This document shows, in pieces, positions 46,101 through 54,135 of a stretch of 64,000 bases of DNA. The notes below the pieces were generated by a model. That model had not been told where the DNA came from. It saw only the letters and a program-made list of their open reading frames with translations, and made no database searches. Each line of letters opens with the position of its first letter. Within the stretch, counting starts at the first letter, position 1. The position numbers were made by a program, and so were the translations under genes. Source of the stretch: an uncultured Prevotella sp. (lineage in GTDB: Bacteria > Bacteroidota > Bacteroidia > Bacteroidales > Bacteroidaceae). Where the stretch lies: the NCBI GenBank assembly GCA_905234265.1, contig CAJOHJ010000001.1, forward strand, positions 124,001-188,000, in the 5' to 3' direction.

Positions 46101-47169
46101 GCGAGTGTGCAAAGACACGAGAGAGCTGCGGAACGGAAACAGCGACAGCGAAACAGGTAACGTCCCCACTGCTGCCGACAGGAATATCGACCTGCTGAAA
46201 GGTGGTGACAACATGCACTATCTGTACCGCGTCAACTGTGGCGGCGATGCCTTTACCGATGAGTTCGGCCAGCAGTGGCAGGCCGACGACAGCACGCTGA
46301 GCCACTCCTGGGGGCAGGACTTTGACGGAATTCCAGCCTATCAAGCCTCACAGCGGCACATCACAGAGAGAATTCACGGCACTGGTTCGCCAGAGCTGTT
46401 CCAGTATTTCCGCTTTGGGCGGCATCGTCTGTGGTACGACTTCCCTGTTGCCGACGGCGAATACACCATAGAACTCTATTTCGTAGAGCCATGGCATGGC
46501 CGCGAGGTTGCCGAGGACGGCGACTATGAGGGTCTGCGCATCTTCGATGTGGCTGTCAACGGGCAGACGGCCGTCGACGACCTTGACCCGTGGGCGGAGG
46601 CTGGCTACTGCGGTGCTTTGAAGCGTGTGGTCAGGGCAAAGGCGCATAACGGCAACATCCGCATCTCTTTCCCGGAGGTTAAGGCCGGGCAGGCTGTAAT
46701 CTGCGGCATTGCCATAGCCGAAGCTGCCTATCAGTCATCAGGCCGCTCTTCTCTCCCTGCAGGTAACGCGGTTTCTTCTGCAAGTAACGCCCTCCAGACA
46801 TGGCACTTGCTTGACTGCGACACGGTTGCCAAACAGCCTAAGGAGCAGCTGCCGCAGGACAGTGAGCCACGGGCGGCAACGGTGTACACACCTGTAAAGC
46901 CCGGCATGTTTGTCATCAAGCCCGGACTGGGACAGGAGTATGCCCTTCGCTTCCGCTACAAAAACACTACTGGCGATGCTGTCCGCGGACGCATGACCAT
47001 CACCGACTCGAAGCGCACGGTGCTGGTCGACCGTGACATCACATTCCCCATGACACCGCCAAAGTTCAAAATGCTCAGCACTACCACCGGCACTCAGATA
47101 AATGCCGGCACCTATACCGTCAGTCTGACGGCTCCGGGTGTGGAATTCAAGGATTTGGAAATACAATAA
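43177..47169 (+). CDS. GH43-like + GH2 + malectin-domain glycoside hydrolase
   Basis: 1330 aa. The start MNTVFRQRRCLATATAMLLL at 43177 begins a signal peptide ending near SFAQG; TTG/ATG codons at 43129-43132 are also in frame but abut a weak promoter-like TTCTTTTG. Part 1 (about 25-400): five-bladed-propeller hydrolase resembling GH43/GH117-type enzymes (HKIDCPTVFRDGGRW, YRGYETW-type repeats). Part 2 (about 410-960): GH2 sugar-binding and TIM-barrel domains, with acid/base Glu807 in WGLQNES and nucleophile Glu877 in LNGEYG. Part 3 (about 1010-1170): malectin-like carbohydrate-binding domain, then a beta-rich end. Likely removes galactose- or arabinose-type side chains from plant glycans. An AT-rich patch at 43818-43858 interrupts part 1. 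Confidence 0.85.
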   Translation: MNTVFRQRRCLATATAMLLLIFFAIESFAQGIADADMQRIYGEVRTPYKYGMVVAPHDNYHKIDCPTVFRDGGRWVMTYVVYNGKDGLDGRGYETWLATSDDLLNWKTEGRILSYKDDGWDMNQRGGFPALVDWTWDGGYGISKYKDKYWMTYIGGHGTGYEAVREPLNIGLAWTGSDVGQAHEWQSAAEPLLSISDKDVQWWEKLVQYKSTVYEIKNEKAKNNNGLPRELRKYRFLMFYNAGGINPQNSLKAERIGIALSNDMRRWHRYSGNPVYFHEAPGIITGDAQIVRMDSLYVMFYFSAYNPSRKYNAYNTFAVSRDLIHWQDWTGDDLIVPSKPYDEMFAHKSYVVKHQGVVYHFYCAVNNDQQRGIAVATSVPMGRSSVRFPKPEPTGRRKLTTLDTWTAQCSAGRDTIAAEVTVPHNFDDYYGYRQLRHGNLHGSAIYNNVFQTTKSEGRRYFLQFEGVGTYATVTLNGHKYPRELVGRTVWTLDVTDALRDGKNQLRVDVDHPAMQTASPWVCGGCSSEWGFSEGSQPFGIFRPVTLVETDAVRIEPFGVHIWNNQACDSVFIDTEVKNYTAEAQTVELVNKFMQASGKQVFRHAETLTLAAGECRTLRHAEHVSDVHRWRLDDPYLYRLATMIKRGGKTTDEVSTPFGIRSISWPVIRQRNASLQSAGSQSQSLAAAAPDAGDNRFYMNGEPLFINGTCEYEHLLGNSHAFSPEQIRSRVKQISNAGFNAFREAHQPHNLLYQQLFDQQGLLFWSQFSAHIWYDTPQFRDNFKRLLVRWIKERRNSPSVILWGLQNESVLPKDFAEECSQIIRELDPTCRDQRAITTCNGGEGTDWNVIQNWSGTYGGTAENYDSELKRPEQLLNGEYGAWRTLDMHGAAKYSEESFCQLLHTKARLAEQARDSVCGHFQWLFASHDNPGRVQPDGAYRRIDKIGPINYKGLTTIWEEPTAGYYMYKDMYEGARARVCKDTRELRNGNSDSETGNVPTAADRNIDLLKGGDNMHYLYRVNCGGDAFTDEFGQQWQADDSTLSHSWGQDFDGIPAYQASQRHITERIHGTGSPELFQYFRFGRHRLWYDFPVADGEYTIELYFVEPWHGREVAEDGDYEGLRIFDVAVNGQTAVDDLDPWAEAGYCGALKRVVRAKAHNGNIRISFPEVKAGQAVICGIAIAEAAYQSSGRSSLPAGNAVSSASNALQTWHLLDCDTVAKQPKEQLPQDSEPRAATVYTPVKPGMFVIKPGLGQEYALRFRYKNTTGDAVRGRMTITDSKRTVLVDRDITFPMTPPKFKMLSTTTGTQINAGTYTVSLTAPGVEFKDLEIQ
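44508..44524 (+). repeat. 17-nt AT-rich motif inside the GH2 enzyme gene
   Basis: TATATATAATAATGTGT is the exact reverse complement of intergenic copies at 18446-18462 and 61676-61692. Here it codes for part of AIYNNVFQ. Confidence 0.8.
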
Positions 47170-47229
47170 CCAGTAATGTTGAAAAATCCAATAGCTTAAA
47201 CATTATGCATTATGCATTAAGCATTGGAT

Positions 47230-48006
47230 TTATTTTTCCAGAGCCTCGAACAGCTTGTCGAGAGCTTCGTCGGCATTGCTGCTTTCGTTGAGCAGTGTGA
47301 CGAACTTTGAGCCGATGATGGCTCCTGCGGCGTTCTGCTGTGCAGCCTGCAGAGTCTGGCGGTTGCTGATGCCGAAGCCGATCATGCGCGGATTGCGCAG
47401 GTTCATGGCATTGATGCGCTGGAAATATTCCTGCTTAGCTTCGTCGAAGGATTTCTGCACGCCGGTGATGGCTGCTGAGCTGACCATGTAGATGAAGCCG
47501 TCGGTGTTGTCGTCGATGAAGCGTATTCTCTCCTCGCTGGTTTCGGGCGTTATGAGCATGATGATGCGCAGGTCGTAGCGGTCGGCTACGGGCTTCACCA
47601 CCGTCTGGTAGTCGGCGAACGGCAGGTCGGGGATGATGGCTCCGCTGACGCCGCACTCCACGCACGACTGGCAGAAGTGCTCTATGCCATAGTGCATGAT
47701 GGGATTGAGATAGCCCATCAGTACCAGCGGAATGCTGACCTTGTCCTTGATATCCTTCAGCTGCTGGAAGAGCTTTGCGAGGCTCATGCCGTTCTTCAGC
47801 GCAGTGGCGGCTGCACCCTGGATGACGGGGCCGTCGGCCAGTGGATCGCTGAACGGAATGCCCACTTCAATCATGCTGATGCCGCGCCTCTGCATGGTAA
47901 GTATTGTGTCGGCAGTGCTGTCGAGAGTGGGGCAGCCGGCACAGAAGTACAGGCTGAGCAGTTTCTTGTTGCCGCGGTTGGCAAAGAGTTCGTTGATTTT
48001 GTTCAT
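47230..48006 (-). CDS. trpA: Tryptophan synthase alpha subunit
   Basis: 258 aa from MNKINELF at 48006; an in-frame ATG eight codons upstream is less likely. Cleaves indole-3-glycerol phosphate to indole. Family motifs GIPFSDPLADGPVIQGA with catalytic Asp, GYLNPIMHYG, and a GFGISNRQT-type phosphate-binding loop. Last gene of trpBEGDCFA. Confidence 0.95.
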   Translation of the reverse strand: MNKINELFANRGNKKLLSLYFCAGCPTLDSTADTILTMQRRGISMIEVGIPFSDPLADGPVIQGAAATALKNGMSLAKLFQQLKDIKDKVSIPLVLMGYLNPIMHYGIEHFCQSCVECGVSGAIIPDLPFADYQTVVKPVADRYDLRIIMLITPETSEERIRFIDDNTDGFIYMVSSAAITGVQKSFDEAKQEYFQRINAMNLRNPRMIGFGISNRQTLQAAQQNAAGAIIGSKFVTLLNESSNADEALDKLFEALEK

Positions 48007-48035
48007 ATCGTTGTTGTTTGTTTTAGTCAATCAGT

Positions 48036-48653
48036 TTATTTGTTTCTCAGCGCGGCTATGAATGCCCTTAGCGCCTCGGAGTCCTTCAGTGCCGGCGACA
48101 GCTCAAAGCGTGAGTTAAGGTCGATGCCTGCCAGCATGGGGTGACAGAGCTGCCTGACCTTTTCAGCGTCATCCGGACCAATGCCTCCGCTGAGCAGAAA
48201 AGGCGTTGTGCCGCGGTAGCTGGAGAGAACCGTCCAGTCGAACTGTTCGCCGTTACCTCCGACGCTGCGTCCCTTGGTGTCGAAGAGAAACAGCTGGCAG
48301 ATGCCCTCGTAGGCTTCCGTCTGGCGGAAGTCGTCGGCAGTGGCTATGTTGAAAGCCTTGACGACGGTGACGCCGCCAAGCTGCGAGGCATACTGCGGCG
48401 ACTCGTGGCCGTGGAGCTGCACCATGTCGAGCTGGTATTCCTCGATGTGTCGGCGGACGGCCGTCAGGTCTTCGTCGACAAACACGCCGACGCGCTTGCA
48501 GTTGCTTGGCAGGTAGTCGGGCTTCTGGCTGACAAACCGCGACGAGTGCGGCCAGAAGATAAATCCCATCATGTCGATGCCGAGAGCCTCCACGTCGCGG
48601 ATGTTCTGAGCCTGGCGCATGCCGCAAACCTTTATGTCCAGTTCGTTGTTCAT
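48036..48653 (-). CDS. trpF: Phosphoribosylanthranilate isomerase
   Basis: 205 aa TIM barrel. KVCGMRQAQNI carries the catalytic Cys, GFIFWPHSSRFV is typical, and SGGIGPDDAEKV is the phosphate loop. Third step after anthranilate. Start overlaps the trpC stop by 4 bp. Confidence 0.95.
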   Translation of the reverse strand: MNNELDIKVCGMRQAQNIRDVEALGIDMMGFIFWPHSSRFVSQKPDYLPSNCKRVGVFVDEDLTAVRRHIEEYQLDMVQLHGHESPQYASQLGGVTVVKAFNIATADDFRQTEAYEGICQLFLFDTKGRSVGGNGEQFDWTVLSSYRGTTPFLLSGGIGPDDAEKVRQLCHPMLAGIDLNSRFELSPALKDSEALRAFIAALRNK

Positions 48654-49387
48654 AGTTGTGCTATGAAATCGTGCAGCGTGCGCCCCGGCTCAGCCGTCTT
48701 CATGAAAGTCTCGCCTATCAGGAAGCCGCTGAAGCCTGCTGCGCGCAGAGCCTTGATGGTCTCTGGCGACGAAATGCCGCTTTCGCTGACTTTCACGGCG
48801 TCCATGGGCAGCAGCTCTGCCAGCCGGAACGAGTTGTCGACGCTGGTGACGAACGTGCCAAGGTTGCGGTTGTTGATGCCGCAGAGGTCTGGCTCCAGGT
48901 CTGCATATTCCAGTTCCTCCTCGGAGTGCATTTCCAGCAGCACTTCCAGTCCCAGGCGGTGGGCCTGCTCCATCAGCTGGCGGCAGCGCTCCTTGGTCAG
49001 GCAGGCAGCTATCAGCAGCACTGCCGATGCTCCGCAGAGTGCGGCGGCATAGAGCTGCGCCTCGTCGATGACGAAGTTCTTGTAAAGCACAGGAATGGTC
49101 ACTCCGCTCCGGCGTGCCGTGCGGATGAAGTCGTCGCATCCTCCGAAGAAATGCTCGTCGGTGAGAATGCTGATGGCGGCAGCGCCGTTCTGCTGGTAGC
49201 TCAGCGGAATGATGTCGGCGCGTCCCTCCTCCTTTATCCATCCCTTCGACGGCGAGCGTCGCTTGAATTCGGCAATGATGCCCGACCGGCTGTCCTGCAG
49301 AGCCTTGCGCAGCGACGGCTTTGGGGCATAGAGAGCCTCCAGTTCCGTCCGCTTGTGGGCAACGATGTCGGTAAGTACGTCTTTCAT
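48650..49387 (-). CDS. trpC: Indole-3-glycerol phosphate synthase
   Basis: 245 aa TIM barrel. Catalytic-type residues in IIAEFKRRSPSKG (Glu and Lys), SILTDEHFFGG, VLYKNFVID, GINNRNL and VSESGISSPE. Stand-alone, not fused to TrpF. Overlaps trpF. Confidence 0.95.
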   Translation of the reverse strand: MKDVLTDIVAHKRTELEALYAPKPSLRKALQDSRSGIIAEFKRRSPSKGWIKEEGRADIIPLSYQQNGAAAISILTDEHFFGGCDDFIRTARRSGVTIPVLYKNFVIDEAQLYAAALCGASAVLLIAACLTKERCRQLMEQAHRLGLEVLLEMHSEEELEYADLEPDLCGINNRNLGTFVTSVDNSFRLAELLPMDAVKVSESGISSPETIKALRAAGFSGFLIGETFMKTAEPGRTLHDFIAQL

Positions 49388-49391
49388 GCGT

Positions 49392-50390
49392 TTATGAGTT
49401 CAGTTCGACAAACTTCTTGAACGTGCGCAGTGCGCTGCCGCTGTCGATGCTCTCGCGTGCAATGGCAATGCACTCCTCGATGCTCTTTTCGCCACGCTCC
49501 AGCACCTGAATGCCAAAGGCGGCGTTGGCCAGCACGATGTTCTTCTGGGCAGGCAGTGCGCGGTTTTCGAGTACGGAGTCGAAAATCTCGGCAGCCTCTT
49601 CCTCGGTGGCTCCTCCTACGAGTTCATCAGGCTTGGCAATGTCGAAGCCCAGGTCCTGAGGGCGGAAGATGCGCTCGTAGTTCTTTGTCGTAACCTTGAA
49701 GTCGCCGGTGAGCGATATTTCATCGTATCCGTCGATGGAATTCACTATTCCGTAGTCGATGCCCAGCTTCTGGTACACCTGGTGATACAGGCGCATTTGG
49801 TCCAGATTAGCAACGCCAAGCAGCTGACATTGAGGGCGCGACGGATTGACGATTGGGCCTAACAGGTTGAAGATGGTGGGGAAGGGCAGTGCTTTCCTTA
49901 TTGGTCCCACGAACTTCATTGCACGGGCAAACAGCTGCGCGTGCAGATAGACAATGCCTGCCTCGTTGAGGCTTCGGTTAAGCTTGTCAATGTCGTCGGT
50001 GAACTTAATGCCATGATGCTGAATGACGTTGCTGGCTCCGGACACACTGGTGGCGGCATAGTTGCCGTGCTTGGCAACCTTGTAGCCGGCACCTGCTATA
50101 ACGAAACAGGCTGTCGTGGAAATGTTGAACGTGTTCTTGCGGTCGCCGCCGGTGCCGACGACGTCGATGTAGCGGTCGGCATCAAGAATGGCCGGCACGC
50201 CGGTCTCCAGAATGCCGTCGCGGAAGCCAAGCAGCTCGTCGACGGTTACGCCGCGCATTTGCAGGCATGTCAGCAAGGCAGTAATCTGCTCGTTGGGGAA
50301 TTCGCTCTGCGTGATGCCTACAAGAATGTTCTTCATTTCCTCTCGTGTCAGTAGTTCATGGCTTAGAAGTTTTGATAGGATTTCTTTCAT
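49392..50390 (-). CDS. trpD: Anthranilate phosphoribosyltransferase
   Basis: 332 aa. PRPP-binding GTGGDRKNTFNIST, KHGNYAATSVSGASNV, and the metal-binding DE pair in GYDEIS. Not fused to TrpG. Separated from upstream trpG by a 138-bp gap holding a 21-bp repeat array. Confidence 0.95.
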   Translation of the reverse strand: MKEILSKLLSHELLTREEMKNILVGITQSEFPNEQITALLTCLQMRGVTVDELLGFRDGILETGVPAILDADRYIDVVGTGGDRKNTFNISTTACFVIAGAGYKVAKHGNYAATSVSGASNVIQHHGIKFTDDIDKLNRSLNEAGIVYLHAQLFARAMKFVGPIRKALPFPTIFNLLGPIVNPSRPQCQLLGVANLDQMRLYHQVYQKLGIDYGIVNSIDGYDEISLTGDFKVTTKNYERIFRPQDLGFDIAKPDELVGGATEEEAAEIFDSVLENRALPAQKNIVLANAAFGIQVLERGEKSIEECIAIARESIDSGSALRTFKKFVELNS

Positions 50391-50427
50391 AGTTGTATGT
50401 TTTTTTTGTTTTTGCTGTTGGGTTGTG

Positions 50428-50513
50428 AAAATATCTCTGTGAGATAAAAAATTATCTCTGCATGTTACGAAATTATCTCTGTGAGATAAATTATTATCTC
50501 AATGAGATATTTC
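50428..50513. repeat. 21-bp repeat array E inside the trp operon
   Basis: Four units, AATATCTCTGTGAGATAAAAA first, then TTACGAA, GAGATAA and ATGAGATAT forms. Unlike the other arrays this one lies within an operon, between trpG and trpD, and would be transcribed into a run of short hairpins. Confidence 0.85.
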
Positions 50514-50528
50514 AGAATGCTCTTTTGA

Positions 50529-51092
50529 TTATATCCTGAGGAAGTTGCTGATGATGGTCTTCCCGTCAGGCGTCAGCACCGACTCGGGGTGGAACTGGAT
50601 ACCGTAGACAGGCAGCTCGCGGTGCTGCATGGCCATGATCTGGCCTTCGTCGCTGACGGCCGTCACCTGCAGGCACTCTGGCAGACCGTCGCTGCTGACT
50701 ACCCACGAGTGGTAGCGGCCTATGGTGAACTTCTCGGGCAGTCCGGCCAGCACTGGACTCTCGGCGGTAATGGTGCATGGCGTGGCAACGCCGTGGAACA
50801 CCTCGCTGAGATTGATGAGCGTGCCGCCGAACACTTCGCCGATGGCCTGATGGCCAAGGCAGACGCCGAGCATGGGCTTGCGGCCGGCATAAGTGCGGAT
50901 GACGTCGAGCAGAAGGCCTGCCTCTGAGGGAATGCCGGGGCCGGGCGAGAGGATAATTTTGTCGAAGGCCTCCAGCTGCGCCATCTGGAACTGGTCGTTG
51001 CGCAGCACTGTCACCTCGGCGCCAAGCTCCTTGACGAGATGGCTGAGGTTATATGTGAACGAGTCGTAGTTGTCTATGATTACTGTCTTCAT
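50529..51092 (-). CDS. trpG: Anthranilate synthase glutamine amidotransferase subunit
   Basis: 187 aa. Catalytic Cys78 in GVCLGHQAIGE and the His-Glu pair in YGIQFHPESVLTPDG. Supplies ammonia to TrpE. Six bases after the trpE stop. Confidence 0.95.
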   Translation of the reverse strand: MKTVIIDNYDSFTYNLSHLVKELGAEVTVLRNDQFQMAQLEAFDKIILSPGPGIPSEAGLLLDVIRTYAGRKPMLGVCLGHQAIGEVFGGTLINLSEVFHGVATPCTITAESPVLAGLPEKFTIGRYHSWVVSSDGLPECLQVTAVSDEGQIMAMQHRELPVYGIQFHPESVLTPDGKTIISNFLRI

Positions 51093-51098
51093 GGTTGC

Positions 51099-52529
51099 TT
51101 ACATTTTTTCTGCCATTAGTATTGCACGGCGCAGGGCGCCAAGCTTGTTGTTCACTTCCTGCAGTTCGTACTCTTCATTGCTCTTGGCGACGATGCCTCC
51201 GCCGGCCTGGAACCACAGCTCGCCGCCGCGTGCCACGAAGGTGCGGATGGTGATGGCCTGGTTCAGGTCGCCCTGAAGGCCTATGAAGCCGATGCATCCG
51301 CCATAGGCTCCGCGGTTGTGCGGCTCGTACTCGGAGATGAGCTGCATGGCGCGCACCTTTGGCGCTCCGCTCAGCGTGCCGGCAGGGAAGGTGTCGACGA
51401 AGGCCTTTACGGGATTGGCGCCTGCGTCCAAGTCGCCGGAGACGCGCGACACGAGGTGGATGACATGCGAATAGTACTGCAGGTCTTTGTAGAAGTCGAC
51501 ATGCACGTTGTGACAGTTGCGCGAAAGGTCGTTGCGCGCCAGGTCTACCAGCATTACGTGCTCGGCATTCTCCTTTGGGTCGCCCTGCAGGAACTCTGCC
51601 GCCTTGCGGTCTGCCTCAGCGTCGCCGGTGCGCTTGGTAGTGCCGGCAATGGGGTCGATGTAGGCGCGCGAATTCTCTATGCGGCAGTGCGTCTCGGGGC
51701 TTGAGCCGAAAATGCGGAAGCCGCCGAAGTCGAAGTAGAACAGATAGGGCGATGGGTTGATGCTGCGCAGGGCGCGGTAGAGCTTGAAGTCGTCGCCCTC
51801 GTATTTCTGTATGAAGCGGCGGCTGAGTACTATCTGGAAGACGTCGCCGCGCTTGCAATGCTCTATGCCGCGGCGGATGTTGGCCTTGTGCTGCTCGTCG
51901 GTGAGTGTCGATGCGGTGCCGCCGACGGCCTTGAAGGGATAGGTGCGGACGGCAGACTGCGGGCCGAGCAGCGTCAGCAGGCGGTCCAGTTCGGCCGATG
52001 CCTGCAGGTCGTTGCCGGTGCTGTCGGCATTGCTCTCGTTGAGGGTGACTACGGTCAGCGTGTTGTTGTGGTGGTCGAAGGCTATCACCACCTTATATAA
52101 TATATATAGTACGTCGGGTGCATCGTTCTCCGTCTGTGTCTCATCCTTCACGTTGATGCCCTCAAAGTAGCGCACGGCATTGAACGACGTGTAGCCGTAG
52201 AGTCCGATGACGCCGGCATTGTCGCCTTCGACGTGCAGGCGGCTGGTCAGCGCGCTGATGGCTTCGGGCATGCCGAAGGTGGCGCTGACGGCTGTGTGCT
52301 GCGTGGTGCCGTCGGGGAAGCTGATGCTGGCAGTGCCGTGGCTGATGGCTACCGACGCGATGGGGTTGATGCCGATGAACGAGCGCGAGTTGCTTTGCTC
52401 GTGATAGTCGGAGCATTCCATGAGGGCGCTCTGCGGATAGAGGTCGCGAAGCCGCATGTAGATGGCCACCGGAGTGTACATGTCGGCAAGAATTGTGCGG
52501 CTGACGGTTCTGTAGTTAAAAGTTTCCAT
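51099..52529 (-). CDS. trpE: Anthranilate synthase component I
   Basis: 476 aa chorismate-binding enzyme. FQIVLSRRF, PSPYLFYFDFGGFRIFGSSPE, IAGTTKRTGD, DLARNDLSRN and PAGTLSGAPKVRAM are typical. The N-terminal feedback region reads LMECSDYH (Cys39), where the usual motif is LLES, so a Ser is replaced by Cys. Start overlaps the trpB stop by 14 bp, suggesting coupled translation. Confidence 0.95.
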   Translation of the reverse strand: METFNYRTVSRTILADMYTPVAIYMRLRDLYPQSALMECSDYHEQSNSRSFIGINPIASVAISHGTASISFPDGTTQHTAVSATFGMPEAISALTSRLHVEGDNAGVIGLYGYTSFNAVRYFEGINVKDETQTENDAPDVLYILYKVVIAFDHHNNTLTVVTLNESNADSTGNDLQASAELDRLLTLLGPQSAVRTYPFKAVGGTASTLTDEQHKANIRRGIEHCKRGDVFQIVLSRRFIQKYEGDDFKLYRALRSINPSPYLFYFDFGGFRIFGSSPETHCRIENSRAYIDPIAGTTKRTGDAEADRKAAEFLQGDPKENAEHVMLVDLARNDLSRNCHNVHVDFYKDLQYYSHVIHLVSRVSGDLDAGANPVKAFVDTFPAGTLSGAPKVRAMQLISEYEPHNRGAYGGCIGFIGLQGDLNQAITIRTFVARGGELWFQAGGGIVAKSNEEYELQEVNNKLGALRRAILMAEKM

Positions 52530-53721
52530 ATTCTCCTGCCATGTGTTTGTTCTTCAGATAGGTTTCTACGTCTTTGTCGCCGCGGCCGCTGACGGTAAGC
52601 ACTACCACGTCCGACGGCTTGAACGACATCTTCGTGAGGGCGGCAATGGCATGCGCCGACTCGATGGCCGGAATGATGCCTTCCATGCGCGTAAGCTCGT
52701 AGCCGGCGCGGATGGCTTCGTCGTCGTTGATGCTCAGCACTTCTGTGCGGCCCTGCTTGGCCATATTGCAGTGCATGGGGCCGACACCGGGATAGTCGAG
52801 TCCGGCAGAGATGGTGAAAGCTTCTTCTATCTGGCCGTCGCCGTTCTGCATGACAAGCATCTTGGCGCCGTGCAGAATGCCGACGGTGCCGCGGTGGATG
52901 GTGGCTGCCGTATAGTCGGTGTCCCAGCCGTGGCCGCCGGCTTCGGCAAGGACTATCTTTACACGCTCGTCGTCGACGTAGTGGTATATCGTGCCGGCAG
53001 CGTTGGAGCCGCCGCCGATGCAGGCCATCAGGTAGTCGGGATAGTCGCGGCCGACAGCCTCCTGCAGCTGCCACTTTATCTCTTCGGAAATCACGCTCTG
53101 CATGCGTGCAACAAGGTCGGGATATGGGTGAGGCCCCATCGTGGAACCGACGATGTAGAACGTGTCCTGCGGATGGCAGCACCAGTCTCTGATGGCCTCT
53201 GAGCAGGCATCGCTGAGCGTCATGTTGCCAGTGCGCACGGGATGCACCTCTGCACCGAGCATTTTCATGCGCTCAACATTGGTGTGCTGGCGTTCCACGT
53301 CGGTGGCGCCCATGAACACCTCGCAGTGCATGTCCATCAGGGCGCACACCGTGGCAGTGGCTACGCCGTGCTGCCCTGCGCCGGTCTCGGCAATGATGCG
53401 CGTCTTGCCCATCTTCTTGGCAAGCAGTATCTGGCCGATGGTGTTGTTGATTTTGTGCGCTCCAGTGTGATTCAGGTCTTCGCGCTTCAGATAGAGCTGG
53501 CAGCCGTAGTGCTGGCTCATGCGCTTTGCATAGTACAGCGGCGAGGGACGGCCTACGTAGTCTTTCAGCAGTGCATGGTACTCTTTCTTGAACTCTTCAG
53601 ACTCGATAATCGGCAGGTAGGCGTCCTGAAGGTCGTGGACACACTTATAGAGTATCTCCGGAACATAGGCTCCGCCAAACTCGCCGTAGAAACCGTTCTG
53701 GTCAATGTGATAGTTTTTCAT
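52516..53721 (-). CDS. trpB: Tryptophan synthase beta subunit
   Basis: 401 aa PLP enzyme joining indole and serine. PLP lysine Lys90 in LNHTGAHKINNT, phosphate-binding GGGSNA, and ETGAGQHG. First structural gene of the operon, as in other Bacteroidales, immediately behind a leader with an attenuator-like structure. Confidence 0.96.
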   Translation of the reverse strand: MKNYHIDQNGFYGEFGGAYVPEILYKCVHDLQDAYLPIIESEEFKKEYHALLKDYVGRPSPLYYAKRMSQHYGCQLYLKREDLNHTGAHKINNTIGQILLAKKMGKTRIIAETGAGQHGVATATVCALMDMHCEVFMGATDVERQHTNVERMKMLGAEVHPVRTGNMTLSDACSEAIRDWCCHPQDTFYIVGSTMGPHPYPDLVARMQSVISEEIKWQLQEAVGRDYPDYLMACIGGGSNAAGTIYHYVDDERVKIVLAEAGGHGWDTDYTAATIHRGTVGILHGAKMLVMQNGDGQIEEAFTISAGLDYPGVGPMHCNMAKQGRTEVLSINDDEAIRAGYELTRMEGIIPAIESAHAIAALTKMSFKPSDVVVLTVSGRGDKDVETYLKNKHMAGEYGNF

Positions 53722-53805
53722 CTTGCTGTTATGTTTTTTATTTTTGTGTTGTCGTTGTGTTGATAGAAGTGCTGGTCTCTCAATGCTGTTGCTGCCCCAG
53801 AAAAC

Positions 53806-53843
53806 TTTGAGAGGCTTACCGTAAGAACGATAAACCTCTCAAA
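53806..53843 (-). terminator. trp attenuator hairpin
   Basis: TTTGAGAGG (53806-53814) and CCTCTCAAA (53835-53843) form a perfect 9-bp outer stem, with partial pairing inside (CTTACCG/CGATAAA region). In the minus-strand transcript it is followed by GUUUUCU. It lies 84 nt before the trpB start and 48 nt after the leader-peptide stop. Confidence 0.7.
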
Positions 53844-53883
53844 CTATATCCTTTTTGCATTCGCGCCAGGCATGGGTCATCTT

Positions 53884-53906
53884 CTCACGATTATTTTAAT
53901 CTTGAG
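53884..53906 (-). promoter_or_regulatory. trp leader hairpin overlapping the leader stop codon
   Basis: In the transcript CUCA-A-GAUU-AAAAU-AAUC-G-UGAG folds into a hairpin just after the Trp codons. A ribosome stalled on those codons would block it, and its GUGAGAAG 3' side could then pair imperfectly with the CCUCUCA arm of the attenuator stem. Confidence 0.5.
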
Positions 53907-53941
53907 CCGAACCACCACCAAAAGAATGCATTGTGTATCAT
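53891..53941 (-). CDS. trpL: trp operon leader peptide (WWW)
   Basis: Minus-strand ATG at 53941 to TAA at 53891, 16 codons reading MIHNAFFWWWFGSRLK. Three consecutive UGG codons in so short a frame, between the trp promoter and trpB, are the mark of a ribosome-mediated attenuation leader. The ATG is about 33 nt after the -7 box. No strong Shine-Dalgarno is seen, as is common in Bacteroidetes. Confidence 0.85.
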   Translation of the reverse strand: MIHNAFFWWWFGSRLK

Positions 53942-53973
53942 TGTTGTCTGTTGTCTTTGTTTTAATCCGTTGG

Positions 53974-53981
53974 CAAAATTA
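53974..53981 (-). promoter_or_regulatory. trp operon promoter -7 box
   Basis: Minus strand TAATTTTG, a TAnnTTTG match, 33 nt before the leader peptide and about 250 nt before trpB. No separate operator palindrome is seen around it. Confidence 0.65.
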
Positions 53982-54038
53982 GCTAAAAAATTTCTTTTTG
54001 CAAGAAAAAGGTAAAATTTTTTTACTATTTATTACAAA

Positions 54039-54070
54039 AAGCCTGCAATGTTGCATATTTTTGCAGGCTT
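54039..54070 (-). terminator. Terminator of the three-part GH43 gene
   Basis: AAGCCTGCAA (54039-54048) and TTGCAGGCTT (54061-54070) form a 10-bp stem. On the minus strand it ends in a T-rich stretch. The remaining 54071-54135 is T-rich with no gene seen. Confidence 0.8.
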
Positions 54071-54135
54071 CTTGCAGATTTTTGGTGTTTTTTTCAAAAA
54101 ACGTTGCAGTTTTCTTCAGAGGTTGTGTGTTTTCT

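Noticed and set aside
53806..53941. T-box riboswitch ahead of trpB
   Set aside because: No T-box consensus (TGGnACCGCG-like) found; the leader-peptide model explains the region better.
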